A stretch of DNA of 64,000 nt, taken from contig NC_089424.1 of assembly GCF_013426205.1 (NCBI RefSeq), positions 2,170,001 to 2,234,000 on the forward strand, in the 5' to 3' direction. This document shows, piece by piece, positions 1-12,646 of the stretch. Both the position numbers and the translations under genes were made by a program. This DNA is from Metarhizium brunneum (Eukaryota; Ascomycota; Sordariomycetes; Hypocreales; Clavicipitaceae). The notes under the pieces are model-generated. The model saw nothing but the letters and a program-made list of their open reading frames with translations, searched no databases and was not told where the DNA came from. Position 1 is the stretch's first letter. Each line of letters opens with the position of its first letter.

Positions 1-3000
1 TGTTCGGCGGATGCATTCCTGTCCGAGTTGGACGTGCTTCCCGGGCCTTTCTTAAAAAGCCCAGACTCTTTGCCAAGCCTAGAGGAAAGACTGAACTTGC
101 TAGAGCTACCTTTGCGGAATAATTTCCGAACTACATTATCTGAATCTTTCGCATTTGATGTTGACACAGAGTTCATATCTGACGGTGTGTTGGACTGCGT
201 CAGGTCTAGTTGCAACGATTCGTGAGACTCCGAGACCGACGTGCCCGTGTGAAAAGAGTATGTGTCCCTGGAAATCCGAGAATCAGAGGGCGAGTCATCG
301 TGACTCTCGGGGAAGTCAGTGAATAGTGTTGTGAGCTCTTTGCCTTTGCCCTTGTCTTCCCTGGACTTGTCTTTGCCTCCGTCCTTGTCCTTATCCTTAC
401 GGAAGATGTTGCCCATGAATGTGGGAGCTGTGGGGTTCAAACGCTGGCTCATGAGAGACTTGGACGATGCTGCAGGTGGACGGGATCCGATTACACCAAC
501 TTGGCTGGGTGATGTGTGGGGATCTCGCAGGTCACTCTCCTCCAAGATCTCGTCGTCTGCAGACGCCAACGTAGTCGTGAGAGCAGTAGTTGAACCGTGC
601 AAAGAAGGCCTTCTTGACCCGCCTCGACTCGGCGACCAAAACCTACTGTTCTTCAAGCTGGTGGCTGCGTCTCCAGGGGCTCCCCAAATGGATGCGCTGT
701 CAGTAGAAGGGCGAGGATGATCGACGGAAGTAATAGAAGGTGGCCTAGAAAGGTCTTGCTCTCGGTCCGAGATGGCGGAAATTCGAGACCCCTTCAAGGA
801 ATTGACCCGGCGGGCAGAGAAGTAGTTTAAGCTTCCCGATGCATTGTCTTGGCCAGCAGAATTTCTGTTGTTGTTGTTGTTAACACTCCAGGGCCACAAC
901 CTCCGGCGAAAGTCCAAGGTCTCGCCATCCTCCGTGCCGCGAGGAAATGATTGACTCTGGCCTATCTTGAGACTGCCAATTGGGGGCCCTTCTTCGTCAG
1001 ACGTCTTTGGGGCCTTACTTCTTAGAGCAAAAGGCGAAAAGAAGGCTGAGAGTCGGTGACTGCTGGCGGGTGCTGGCGCTGGAGGTGATTGAGGCATGTT
1101 TAATGAAATTCGATCACCCGAGTCCACATAATGAGGGTAAGGCAAATTATTCGCAGATCCATGGGGACTTGAGAAGACATGAAAAGACGGTGCCGAAGAG
1201 ACTGGTGATTGCGGGCCCTCCTCTTCGACCACAATAGATTGAGGCAGAAGACGATTATGAGATTCCTTGACATCCTCAGACTCCTCAGCGTCGTCAAAGA
1301 TGTTTGACGGCAGAAGAGTCTGGGCCGACGGACTCAGCGGACCAGTAGCAGCCTTGAGCTCGGCTTCTGATTGCACCTCGATCTGATTGTTCCCCGACAT
1401 GTCCATGAAAAGGCCAGGTCCAAATGTGGGAGCACCAAACGATGCATTGCCTTGAAGATGTGGTTCAGCGTGGGCCAAAGGAGGTGATGATACCGGGGTA
1501 CCACCCAAGCCAGGTCCCGGAAAGCTCAGGCGCTTGGCACCTTGAGATGCCATAGCTGGGTCGTAATCCATCGCCGTGGGCGGTGATTGAGTATAGAAAT
1601 TCAGACCAGCCTGTTGTTGCTGAAAAGCCAGCTGGTCGGCGAGAGCCCGAATTTGCTGGTCTAGAGTGTGCCCGAGCTTAGTCCCAGCAACAAGACGGTT
1701 ATGTAGATCTTGCCTCTTCATCTCCCACTCTGTCTTGATCCGCTCATCCTCCTCCTTCCATTGTTCGTCGTTGGCGTCTGGAAGCTGCTCTCGGGTTGCT
1801 TTGAGATCCTGTAGCTGTTTGCCCTTTTGAGCGAGCTCGGCCTCAAGACCGGCGCACTTTTCTTGTAGTGACGCCACTTGGGCATCGAGACCTTTGACAT
1901 CATGATCCCGTTTTTGTTCTAATTCCATTTTCTGCGTTTTAAACCCTTCGCGCTCCTTCCTCATTCTCTCCACTTCTTTCTCGAACTTGGAAATGCTGTC
2001 CTTAACTTTTGATTTTTTCGTTTCTTTTTCTTTCAACTGCTGCTCCATCTTCGCTCGCTCCTTTTCTGCGGCTCTCATTTGCTCCATGGTTGTCCGCATC
2101 ATGGCTTTAAGCTGCGTGGTGCACTCCTCCTTCTCCCTGAGGGCTTGTCTCTTCCTGTCCCTCTCCCTTTTCAGTTCATCTTCTTGTTGCAAAGCCTCGG
2201 CCTGTTCCTTGGCGGCTAATTGGACAATATCGTCTATTTCCTTTCGAATGGCTTCGAACTTCTCATTTAGCTCGGCCAGTGACATTTCTGGCTCGTTCGA
2301 TGCTGTAGGCTTGGCTTGTGCCTGGTCTGTGCTTGCTACCGACGGAGAATGTCGTCTATTAAGGGTGTTTCGCCGCTGGCCAGAAACCCCTGCCGCAAGA
2401 TCTCTGGAGGAGCCCGTGACCCCGTCATTCACGGGTGTAGCCTCGACGGTCGGATAGGGGAATCCAGGCCCATCGGAATCATCGGTATCGTCGGTGTTCG
2501 CACGTGAGAGGCCAGGATCCACGAAACTGGTAGGCAATCGAGAGTTTCCCAATTGAGGTCGACCATCTTTACCAAAAGTTCGTAGCCTGATGATAGTACT
2601 GTTGGATCGAAAGTTGTTTGGACTAACCGCTATAACCCTGATGTTGTAAAAATGATTGGGTCTCAGGCCGGTAATTGTTATTGCCTTCTCATTACCGGCT
2701 ACTTCATCCACTACTCAAGTCTCGGTTAGCATCTTTGAATGGATGGACACGGCGTGTTCCACCAAGCAGTGTTGGGGGTGAATGAGGTTTTCCCACCATC
2801 AACGCCATTGACCTGTATTAAGAGTTTCTGAACCGGGCGCTGGGAGGCAGTTCGTGCATCCCACGTCAAATATGCCGAGTCGGATCGAATTCCAGCAAGG
2901 CAGACATCTGGGGGTGGCGGGATGTCAAGGCCGAGAATATTGACGAGCTCGGGAATGGGTTTCCAAAGTGTCTGAAAAGCGCGATGAACCAGCCTAGCAG

Positions 3001-3391
3001 ATGGGAGAGGAAAAGCCGTTAGCCCTTTTGAACACGAGAAGGGTACAGCTACGACACAAAGCGATTTGGCTGTCGGTGGCGGACCTGGTCTGGCCAGGTG
3101 GTCGCGAATCGGCATAGCAAACAAGGCCGGGGGAAGGGCTTTTTCAACTCACCAGATGACAGCCCCTAGAGTCAGCCCCATCTTGAAGCGCGCAGCCGGC
3201 GAGGCATTGATGACAGCATCGTGAGCAAAAAAATAAATGCGATACATTACGGCGCGGCCATCGAGGCGTAGAAGGAGAGCGGTGACGATTGCGTAGAGAA
3301 GGGTTCTGGAGCCGGACAGGTATCTACGACACAAGCCAAGTGTGAGGAAGGTGACCAAGAGCGTGATCAAGGACAAGGGCTCCCATGTCAT
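1..3391 (-). CDS. FN3-domain, coiled-coil fungal protein (3' end cut by window edge)
   Basis: Partial gene: exons 3153-3391, 2797-2993 and 1-2710, with the last still open at base 1, so at least 1,048 residues are visible. Introns are GT-AG (86 bp for the second, with branch GCTAAC). Residues about 5-55 hold two hydrophobic stretches that look like membrane anchors. A fibronectin type III-like domain follows at about 90-190; it begins after a PPPP run and contains SAYLTW and, across the second splice, AITITGLRP and FYNIRVIAV. Next is a long charged coiled coil (about 260-470, rich in K, E, R and Q), then a Ser/Pro-rich, apparently disordered tail with repeated KDKDK-type basic patches. Fungal orthologues are usually annotated only as 'fibronectin type III domain protein'; a membrane-tethered scaffold role is inference. 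The start is the ATG opening the hydrophobic exon; a 5'UTR intron cannot be excluded. Confidence 0.85.
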
Positions 3392-5736
3392 ATTCTCAGC
3401 CCTCCTAGCTCTGCTGAGAGGAGGCGAGAAAATCCAGATCGCAAAGACTAAGAATTAATACCTGGCCGAGGGTGTGGTGGTGAGGCGGCCGGCAGTTGGG
3501 GAATAAAGGTGGAGGGCAAAAAAGGAAAATCGTCGTCGGTAAAGGACGTATGACTTGGACAAGACAAGGCCCATGATGTGGAGAGCGATGCAGTGTTTGG
3601 AGCAGCAGTTGACCTGTGGCGGAAGGAGCTAGAGAGTGGCAATTGACTATGACTGGACAGCGAGGTGCAGCCTGTTGCGAAAGTACGTACAAGTGCTCTT
3701 ACCTGTAGTAAAGTCTGGTAAGCGGGTTTGGCGGGCAGGCCAAATGATTGGGGCACATTGAGCATTGAAGCCGGGGGGGCATATGTGAGGACGTTGAGCC
3801 GGCCACTGTGGCACTTGACCCAAGACTGCCCTGCACCTTGCCAAACATGCATGCGCGCTGGGAACGGTCAAGTACTCCTTACTGGACCGTTTTACATGTA
3901 ACGGCAGCGGGCAACCAGGTGCCCTCGCAGCAATGCCTGGTACCTAAGTACTTCAGTACTTAAGTACCTAATAACATTGAAGTCAATACTTGCTGCTAAG
4001 TAGGATAAGTACTAGGTACCTTAAGTATTTTAGGTAGGCCCTTCACGTACTAATCGGCGGAAGTGATTGGCTAGCAGCCATGCTCGGCAGTGGCTCGACT
4101 AAAAAATGCCTGGTGCATCTGTGTGTGCACGAGGTTTTCGCAGGCAAGTTACTACTATCCAGCTTGCCCAGACGAACTCGGGCAACAGGGCCATGTGGCT
4201 GGCTTGCAGCTATTCTGGCATCAATTGACATGGCCGCAGGGTTTGCCACGGCAGGCACTCCGTCGCAACCTCAGACCAAGACATGGGCATGGCCGCAGCT
4301 AATTGTCGAGAATGTCAATACTGTCCCTCGGTTGCAGTGAATAAACAACAGCAACGACGCTAAACATTGAGCCAACGTTGTTGGCCGATGGCCTGATCTC
4401 TGCTGCAGATCGACCTCACATTAGCGTCGCCTTGGCTTTCCGCTCCCTTGTCGAGATCAATCAGAAAGACAGCCCTGTTGCCAGCCACCCTGGAGGATGG
4501 AATCCATGCAACCGACTCAGGCGCCACCGAGGCATTGGGGATTTTCAATGTCCCTGCCTTGGGCCCAGGTCGACAACGGGAGCACATGACGGTGTACTGC
4601 ATGCCGCGGCTCGGCGTCGTGCGCAATGCCAAGTCGTTGTCACTTGATGGGGATTGTGGCCATCCCGCGCCATGTCCACGTATTAATGACCATTTACGGA
4701 GTAGCTTAGCAAAAAGGCCGTCCCGAGGACAGGAAAAAAAAAGAGCTGGGGCAAATTGCTTTACGGGGCTATAGCGGCCGGAGCAGCCTTCTGGACTCGG
4801 CAAGGACAACCTGGTCGCATTGAAAACTCGTAGTAGTGGTTGTCGGCCTGACTGGTTCACGATGGGAGCCATGACGCATGGCATAGGCCTCAATTGATGG
4901 TGCTGGGAAGAGTTTGGCGGCAGCGCGAACTGATTCCAGCGCCGAAGCAGAGTCCTGCAGCACAACGGAGTGACTATAATCCAGCACTGGCGCTCCGGAC
5001 GGAATACTTGGGAGGTACCTTGGTACCAGGGTGGCAAGCACATGATACAATGACGGAGGAGCCCGCACGAGCACAATCCGTTGAACGTACCAACCAAGTC
5101 ATTACTCCGACTAACCAGTTGACATCCACTATCCACCTCCGGCCGCCGCGACCCGGCTCTGGCTTGGCGTTGATGGGAAAGCCAACGGGTCTGTCTTTCT
5201 TTGTTGAACAGATTCGGCCAAACTGCCCAACAACCACCGACTCGCCATCCAATCCTTCGTTTTACAATCTGCTCGTCTACCTGTTCCCTGGTCGTCTATT
5301 GCTTCAACTTCTCTATCCCGTCAGCGCATAGTCCTCTCTGATTCGCATCGTATTTGCTCCCCTGCATCTCTGGCTCGACGATAAGCCTTCCCTATCAGCT
5401 GCTCCCGCCACCCAATGTCACTCGCTCGTTAGCGTCATCGCCTGCTCTCCCCAAGCTCGAACCCGGCCGGCCCAACACAAATACCAAAACACCGTTGTCA
5501 ACAGCTTCCCAACCCAAACCGCAGTGGTCGTGGCCAAAAAACGCATCATAATTGCGGAAAGTCCATTCGCGCGCCTTGGTTCTGTCGTTGCGCCCGCTCC
5601 TGAGATCACCTTTCCCACCAACGTTGGGCCCCTCTCTCACCAAACTTGACCCGACTTCTTCCCAGGCCAGCGGTTGGCATCGACGCACAACACGCCGCTA
5701 GGTATTCAAGGCGTGACCAGGCCGCAGCCGGGAACC
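3392..5736. other. Intergenic region between FN3 gene and lipin gene
   Basis: Divergent intergenic region carrying the promoters and 5'UTRs of both flanking genes. The part after about 5200 is rich in pyrimidine runs and is probably the lipin 5' leader. It contains a cluster of GTAC-centred short repeats near 3941-4036 and a TACGGAGTA word at 4695. Open frames here have no recognisable domains, and several lack an ATG start. Confidence 0.7.
3941..4036. repeat. Cluster of GTACCT/AAGTAC palindromic words
   Basis: About 95 bp densely packed with GGTACC, AAGTACTT and TTAAGTACC, including near-palindromic stretches such as CAGTACTTAAGTACCTA. Similar clusters occur at 34877-34925, 50122-50190 and 61819-61925. 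The function is unknown; hairpin potential is visible. Confidence 0.6.
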
Positions 5737-8022
5737 ATGCAATACGTTCGAAATCTCAGCGACTCAGTCTCGACAGCATGGAACTCCATCAACCCTGCCA
5801 CGCTTAGCGGTGCTATTGATGTCATCGTTGTCCAGCATGAAGATGGCTCTCTCACCTGCTCGCCCTTTCACGTGCGATTCGGCAAGTTTTCGCTACTGCG
5901 ACCGTCTGAGAAGAAAGTCGAGTTCAAGGTCAATGGCATCAAACAGGAGTACTCCATGAAGCTCGGGGAAGGCGGCGAGGCCTTTTTTGTCTTTGAGACT
6001 ACTGAAAACGTCCCTGCATCGCTCCAAACGTCTCCGCTCGTTTCTCCGGTCAGCAGTCCCGGACTGGGTCCTGAGGAAGCGCCTGCCGGACTCAATGATC
6101 CCGATATTCTTGAACTTGATCAAGAACTGAGCAACTCAACTCGGCCACCAGCCGCTGTACTGCAAACTCAGCCTGACGAAAATGGTTAGCTTTCCTGTTT
6201 TGCTCTCAATATGACATTCCCCTGTAGTGTTTGCAAGTTGCTAAGTGTGAAATTAGGCATGATGACTCCGCTATCGGCCTCACCAAATATGTCAAAGCCG
6301 CGTCCGATGTCTGGTGATTGGACCTCGTCCTTGACCCGGCCGCACAGTGACGACGTTCTCAGGCAGTCTGCAAGAGCTGTCAATCGTGATGATGAAGACG
6401 AGTCTAGAGATCCCAACGAATCCGAAAGATCACACAGCCCTCCACCTATGGGAATGGAGCGGGCTAGAACTCTAGCCAAGGAGCTGTCTGCTGTAAACAT
6501 ACCTAGCCGCGTCACCGAAACCGGAGACCTCATGCTCGATATGACTGGTTTCAAGAGCAGCGAAGAGGACATGCTCCAGGCAGAGATCCTCGCTAGGAAG
6601 ATTCTTTCTGAGGAGCTTGAGGGCAACTACGATATTGGCTCTCTTTTCGGCTTTGACGAGGAAGGCAATTTGTGGATCTACAGCAGTGAAGAGGCGAAGC
6701 AGGCGGCCATGAATAAAACGATTGAGTCGTCGCTCAAGGCCCATCGCCATAACACGGCCGCCGATGCCGTCTCTGATCCAGGATATCACAGCGACGGCAG
6801 CGATGTTACGACGAGCCCCCATGTCCCATCACACCGACGATCAGAGTCCGACGCTGGTCCATCAGGATTGCAGACCCCTCCTCGGACCCCTCCTGGATAT
6901 GCTTCAAACCCAAATGTCAACTACGCCAAGACTCTGCGCTTGACTAGCGATCAACTGAAGGCACTGGACCTGAAGCCAGGGGAGAACTCTATGAGCTTCA
7001 CTGTCAATCGCGCAACTTGCGCCGCAAGCATGTACTTGTGGAATCATGAAACTCCAGTCGTCATCTCCGACATTGATGGAACCATCACCAAGTCAGATGC
7101 CCTCGGTCATGTGCTAAACATGATTGGCCGCGACTGGACACACACGGGTATTGCCAAGCTGTATAGCGATATTGCTCAAAACGGATACAATATCATGTAT
7201 TTGACAAGTCGGTCCGTTGGACAGTCTGATACAACTAGAGCGTATGTCAATGGCATCGTTCAAGACGGATGCAGGATGCCCCATGGCCCTACAATCTTGT
7301 CGCCGGATCGCACTATGGCAGCTCTGCGGCGAGAAGTTTATTTGCGCCAGCCGCACGTATTCAAAATGGCTACTCTTCGAGACATCAGCAGCCTATACGG
7401 ACCAGATCATAATCCGTTTTACGCTGGGTTCGGCAACCGTCTGACGGATCAGATTTCTTACCGAACTGTAAATGTACCCAGAACCAGAATTTTTACTATC
7501 AATTCCAACTCTGAGGTGTCTCTGGATCTTTTAAGCCTCAATAAGCTGAAGATGAGCTATGTCAACATTAACGAGGTTGTCGACCACTACTTCCCTCCCG
7601 TCGCTACACTAGTGAAGGGTGGCGGAGAAGACTACACCGACTTTAAATATTGGCGCGACGAGCCCCTTGAGCTTGACGAATTCTCGGCTAGCGACAGCGA
7701 AGAACTAGATGTGCCTGGAGACAATGAAAGCACATACACCGTCGACGACGACGAAGAGATTGGCGACGGCCTTGTCGACAGCTACATCTCACGCGAGTCG
7801 ATAGACGAAAGCGTGGATGACGATAATGTCGAAAATGACGAGGAGTACGATGAGGACGATGAAGAGGGCGAATACGAAGAAGACGACGCTGGGTCTGACG
7901 ATGAAGCCCAGCTTGTTGATCACATGGCCAGGTCCATGATTTCCAGCAAGGGCGTCGAAGAGGACATCGGCGCGGAACTAATCACGGGGGTTGGTCACTT
8001 ATCTCAAGAGAAAAAGACATAA
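5737..8022 (+). CDS. pah1: Lipin-type phosphatidate phosphatase (Pah1/Ned1)
   Basis: Mg-dependent phosphatidate phosphatase, which converts phosphatidic acid to diacylglycerol and so controls triacylglycerol and phospholipid synthesis and nuclear membrane growth. Exons 5737-6184 and 6257-8022 (72-bp intron) give 737 aa. The N-terminus opens with MQYVRNLSDSVSTAWNSINP, the amphipathic helix and N-LIP domain (to about residue 110). The HAD-type catalytic motif DIDGT is at residues 421-425 in the C-LIP domain, followed by the conserved YLTSR segment. The last 120 residues are strongly acidic (runs of D and E); in yeast Pah1 an acidic tail recruits the Nem1-Spo7 phosphatase, so the same is likely here. 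An in-frame ATG lies 63 bp upstream, but the family begins at MQYV. Convergent with HIS4. Confidence 0.97.
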
Positions 8023-8571
8023 CAGGATAAAACTTGAGGCTAAAAATGGGAGTAGTTGAGCGGCAACGGCGTTGCGATCGAATCACAGGAAGTATACGTT
8101 GAAGAGCCCGTCGAGATTCGGCCCACACCTACACCCACACCTGAGCGAGCATATTAGGAGGAAGCATTTTTTTTCCGCGGTGAAGTATACTCTAGCATAA
8201 CGAGTCTTTTGTATCTCCGAAAGTACCTGCGGCGGGTAAGGGGGGAGAAGGGGCGATCATAAGGCGCATTCTGTTAGGAGGTACGCTGAATATTCATTGA
8301 TGGCATTGGAGTGGACGCATGGCATAGCGCGGGCGTTGAGGATGACATTGTTTGGTGTTGCGAATAGAAAGTTTGAATTGTAGCATGAATAGCAAAGCAT
8401 CATTTTCACTTATCGCATGAACGTCATTTGTAGTTTGCAGGTTGCCCTGATAAATTCACCCCCTTCACCCTGATCCTCATTGTCCATTTAGCTTATCTAA
8501 TACCTGCCCGTGTACACAAAGAAACCACATCCTATATAGCATACTTTTTTCAACGCTTAATGTTTCATGAT
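8023..8571. other. Convergent 3' region (pah1 / his4)
   Basis: 549 bp between two converging stop codons, presumably both 3'UTRs and terminators. A T-run at 8169-8176 and AT-rich stretches are present. No gene seen. Confidence 0.7.
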
Positions 8572-11207
8572 TCACTGTCCATTCATGTGCTTGATGCGAA
8601 TCTCGACTGCCCTCCTGTGAGCTTCCAACTCTTCCACCTTGGCTAGCTGCATGACGGCTGAGCCGACGTTCTTGAGACCCTCGGCGGTGAGGTTAGAGCA
8701 AGTGATGTGTTTCATGAAGGAGGCGAGGTTTACGCCGGAGTATTGCTTGGCGAAGCCATAGGTGGCTAATTCATGTCAGTGGGATTTTAAAGCCTTGTAT
8801 GTCCAAGGGAAGAGGGAAACTTACGCAGAGAGTGGTTCACACCGGCTGAGTAGTCGCCGACGCTTTCAGGGGTCCATTCGCCGATAAAGACACTGCCGGC
8901 ATTCATGACCTGGTCTACGGACTTTGCAGCATCGTTGATCTGTAGAATTAGATGTTCGGGGGCGTATTCGTTGCTGATGCGCATGGCTTCCTGGATGGTG
9001 TTGACTTGCACTGTGACAGAGTGGGCAATGGAGCCACGGACAATGTCGACGCGAGGGAGGGCAGTGGCCTGATTGTGGACCTCGTCGTCAATGGCCTTGA
9101 GCTGCTGCTCGTTCAGGTCAACGGCAATGAGAATGACCTGGCTGTCGACGCCATGTTCCGCTTGGGAGAGCAGGTCAGACGCGACAAACGCGGGATTGGC
9201 GTCCTTGTCAGCAATGACGAGAACTTCAGACGGACCAGCAGGCATGTCGATGCTCACGCCGGCGTTTGTGTCATTGCTGACGTGCATCTTGGCAGCTGTG
9301 ACGAACTGGTTACCAGGGCCAAGGATCTTGTCGACTTTGCTGACGCTCTCGGTGCCGTAGGCCATGGCGGCCACGGCTTGAGCTCCGCCAGCGAGGACGA
9401 TGCTCTCGGCGCCGACTTTGTGCGCGACGTAGACAATCTCAGGGGTGATGCTGCCGTCTGCGCGTGGCGGTGAGGCCAAGACGAGCTTCTTGCAACCGGC
9501 GACCTTAGCGGGAACGCCGAGCATAAGAGCGGTGCTGGGGAGGACGGCCGTGCCGCCGGGGATGTAGAGGCCGACCCGTTCGATGGGGCGAGAGAAGCGA
9601 CCACAGACGACGCCGGGCATGGTCTCGACTTGGAGAGGCTTATCTTCCTTTTGAGCAGCGTGAAACTTCTTGATGTTCTCGTAAGAGGTGTCGATGGCCT
9701 TGATGGTCTCCGGATCGAGCTTCATGAGTTCCGGGGGGAATGGAGCTTTGATAACTGGCGAGGTGAGAGAAGTGGCCTTCTCAAACCTGTGAGTGTACGA
9801 TAGCAAGGCCTTGTCACCATTCTTGCGAACATCGTCGATGATGGGAGTGACAATTTTGAGGATAGCCTCGGGGGATTTCTGAGATGGACGCTGGAGCGCC
9901 TTGAGCAGCTCGGCCTCTGAAACCGTGGCAGAGTTGATTCGCTGCATGGTGATTCTACCGTCGGCAGACTTCTCAGCCAGGGCAGCCTTGGGCACAGCAG
10001 CTTCGGTCTTGATGCCCTCCTTCTCTGCCCATTTGCCTTTGGCATTGCCCGGTCGTCTGGTAACCTTGAGACTCTTCGCGTCCAAGTTGGCCTCAATGTC
10101 AGCCAAGGTGGCACCGGCGCCAATGGCCTTGGTCAAAGCAAAGTATATAAGATCAGCAGCCTCGAAAGCAACATCTTGTGGAGTCTTGGCATCACATAGC
10201 TCCTCAGCCTCTTCCATGATCTTGGCCCGAAGCAGCTTCTCATCAGAGAAGAGACGGGCGGTGTAGGACCCTTCGGGGGCAGACTTCTTTCTTGAAATGA
10301 GCGTCTGCTCCAGGGCAGGGATGCCATTCAGGTTTCCAAAACACCCAAACTGCTGGAGGTGGCAGAATCGGCCAGTCTGCTTGACAACAAACTTCAAGGT
10401 GTCATTGTCGCAGTCCAACCCTACTCGGACGAGATCCTGAGTGTCTCCTGAAGTGGCACCCTTGACCCAGAGCCCTCTCTTGCGGCTTTGGTAAACGCCG
10501 GTCTGCGTTTTCAGTGCTTCAAGAATGCTCTCTTCGCTGGTATAAGCAAGACCAAGAGCTACACCAGCCTCATCGGTGACGACAGTAGGAATGAGGCCAT
10601 CCTGGCGGTCAGATTTCCAGTATTTCGCGATAACCTTGGAGACTAAGAGCTTTCCTGCGGCAGACTTATCCGTCGTCAGACCGGTAGAAGGGAGAATAGG
10701 AATGGCATTGGCCTTCTGTGCGGCCTCGATGAACTTCTCGAGAGGTGCTCCATCGGTGGGAAGCAGGTAGAGGTTCTTGACCTTGGCAGATTGAGCTGCC
10801 TCGAGGAATTTCTCCGACTCGGGAGTTGAGAGATCAAAGTTCCTGACCAGTAATCCGTGTTCTGAAGCTGAAGAGATGTCCGGCTTGCTAACGACCGGAA
10901 GCACTCTGTCTCCGAACTCGGTGTAATGAGACAAGGCATCTGGAGCGACGAATACTTTGCGCGCCCCGCGATCCAGTAGGGCGATGACATCGTCTTGTGA
11001 TTCCAGAGAAGTAGCGTCCAGATGAGCATGGAATTCGTAACTGTGACGATTGAAGAAGCGTAAGAGCTTATCTTGAATCTTTGGCGTTGCCTGCAGGAAG
11101 GGATTGCCCAAGAGCGACACTTCCTCGCGGGTCAACCCGTCGAGGTTGGCCAGGCCCGGCGGGACGGCAACGCTGACGAGGAACGGCAAGGGCAGCTCCG
11201 TCTCCAT
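8572..11207 (-). CDS. his4: Trifunctional histidine biosynthesis protein HIS4
   Basis: Catalyses steps 2, 3, 9 and 10 of histidine synthesis: phosphoribosyl-ATP pyrophosphatase, phosphoribosyl-AMP cyclohydrolase and histidinol dehydrogenase. Exons 8825-11207 and 8572-8765 (59-bp intron) give 858 aa, the usual size for fungal HIS4 (Neurospora his-3). An N-terminal fungal extension is followed by the HisI-like cyclohydrolase at about 210-305 (SRKRGLWVKGATSG), the HisE-like pyrophosphatase at about 310-400 (KIMEEAEEL) and histidinol dehydrogenase at about 420-850 (IERVGLYIPGG, GPGNQFVTAAK, and GVNHSL joined across the intron to PTYGFA). The start is METELPLPFLV, which matches the family; the ATG 63 bp upstream adds unrelated residues. 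A TGACTCA site 109 bp upstream suggests general amino acid control. Confidence 0.97.
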
Positions 11208-11899
11208 TGCGAAATGCGATTCCTGGATCAATGGGGAACTGGTGGAATGTAGTTCCAAACAGGTCGCCAAGAAATATAGAATTCAATTGGGAGAATGAAA
11301 GATCGCAAGCGCAAGTGACTCAACATGGAGGATCCCCAAAAAGATCATGGTGGGGCTGGGCTACACTGCGACTTTTTGCCCCTCCATTAGTTGGCGACGG
11401 AATTGGATTGACGAAAAAAAAGTGGCAGCAGCATCGTTGTGAGACGCTGGGTGCACCTGCAGTTTGACAAATGGCCAGGCCGTTCCTCCCGCCCCTGAAG
11501 ACGCTGGCGCACAACACTCTAAGCTGCTGAGGTCACCAATGGCTACCCGCTGACCACGCCATTGACCTCGGCGTCATTGGCCCTCGTGCCACCCCGGATT
11601 AACAAGTAACCGACTGGCAGCTCTCAACAGCAACCACCGTCTCTGGCGTGCCTCGCGCTCTCCAATTCGAAACTCTCACGAGTTGCATCATTAGTTGCAG
11701 CTTCTGCATTCAGTCGCTGTGGCCCAAGACTGAACGCATCTCGCGCACCGCAGGCCACAATTTGGTATATCCTCTTGTATGCGCCATCCATAGCATCGCC
11801 GTGTCCTCACCCTGCGGCACTTGCTGCGCAACTCAGCGTTGCAAGCCGAAGCGCACCACCTTCTACTTCTACGTCAACCGGACGTCCGAATACCTCGCC
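11208..11899. other. Divergent promoter region his4 / taf9
   Basis: 692 bp shared by two divergent genes. It contains TGACTCA at 11316-11322 and a CCAAT word at 11536-11540. No additional gene is supported. Confidence 0.75.
11316..11322. promoter_or_regulatory. Gcn4/CPC1-type site TGACTCA
   Basis: Exact TGACTCA, the consensus bound by the bZIP activators Gcn4, CPC1 and CpcA of general amino acid control, 109 bp upstream of the HIS4 start codon. Neurospora his-3 is a known CPC1 target, so cross-pathway regulation of this copy is a sound inference. Confidence 0.75.
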
Positions 11900-12646
11900 A
11901 TGGCTTCCAGCCAACCTCAGACCAACGGAGTCACGGCCCCGGCCAATACATCATCACAAACCGCGCCAAACACACAATCCACCACAGCTGCGCCTGCTGG
12001 CGCTCCGCAAACTCCAGCTCAACCTCCTGGTGCCTCGGACCCCCGACCTCGCGATGCGCGATTGATCGAACTCCTCCTCACCTCGCAAGGAGTAACCGCA
12101 TACGAACAACGCGTTCCGCTACTCCTCCTCGACTTTGCATATCGCCACACATCCTCCATTCTTAGCGACGCGTTGCACCTCTCTGGCGACCCGTACGTCA
12201 CCCAAGCTGGGTCGAAACCTTCCGCGGCCTCGGGCGCATCAGCGCTTGCTGCAGGGGATGCGCCCATCACAGCAAATGGCGTTAAGCTCGCTATCGGTGC
12301 CCGCCTAGGGTACCAATTCCGCGGAGGAAGCAGCGGAGGCGGCATCAGCAAAGATTACATGCAGGAACTGGCCAGAGAACGGAACAAAGTTGCCTTGCCA
12401 AGAATAGTCCCCAACGAATGGGGTGTTCGACTACCGAGCGAGCGGTTTGTTCTTAGTGGGACGAGCTGGGGCCTCAAAGACATGTGGGATGAGGCCGGGG
12501 ATGATGACGAGGAAGAGGAACAGGGCGGCGACGCCATGGAAGGGATTGAGGCACCGGAGCCGGAAGATGTTGGTGGCGATGGAGTCGAGGGCGGTACTGT
12601 TGATGATGTCTTTGGAGATGATGTCGATCAAGAGATGGCCGAGTAA
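11900..12646 (+). CDS. taf9: TFIID/SAGA subunit TAF9
   Basis: Histone-fold subunit shared by TFIID and SAGA, which pairs with TAF6 in promoter recognition and coactivation. A single 747-bp exon gives 248 aa. A Gln/Thr/Pro-rich N-terminus of about 47 residues precedes the TAF9 histone fold at about 48-105 ([20 protein letters not shown], then [20 protein letters not shown]). After a small insert rich in Ala, Ser and Gly comes the fungal TAF9 C-terminal signature [20 protein letters not shown] with SWGLKDMW, ending in an acidic tail. The start at 11900 is the ATG nearest the conserved domain. The frame is open 84 codons further upstream, but that part has no TAF9 similarity and is probably 5'UTR. 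Divergent from HIS4. Confidence 0.93.
   Translation: MASSQPQTNGVTAPANTSSQTAPNTQSTTAAPAGAPQTPAQPPGASDPRPRDARLIELLLTSQGVTAYEQRVPLLLLDFAYRHTSSILSDALHLSGDPYVTQAGSKPSAASGASALAAGDAPITANGVKLAIGARLGYQFRGGSSGGGISKDYMQELARERNKVALPRIVPNEWGVRLPSERFVLSGTSWGLKDMWDEAGDDDEEEEQGGDAMEGIEAPEPEDVGGDGVEGGTVDDVFGDDVDQEMAE

Noticed and set aside
4360..5136. 258-codon minus-strand frame
   Set aside because: It needs a GTG start, has no domain, and overlaps other frames in promoter DNA.
8952..9473. 173-codon frame antisense to HIS4
   Set aside because: Shadow of the GC-rich HIS4 coding strand.
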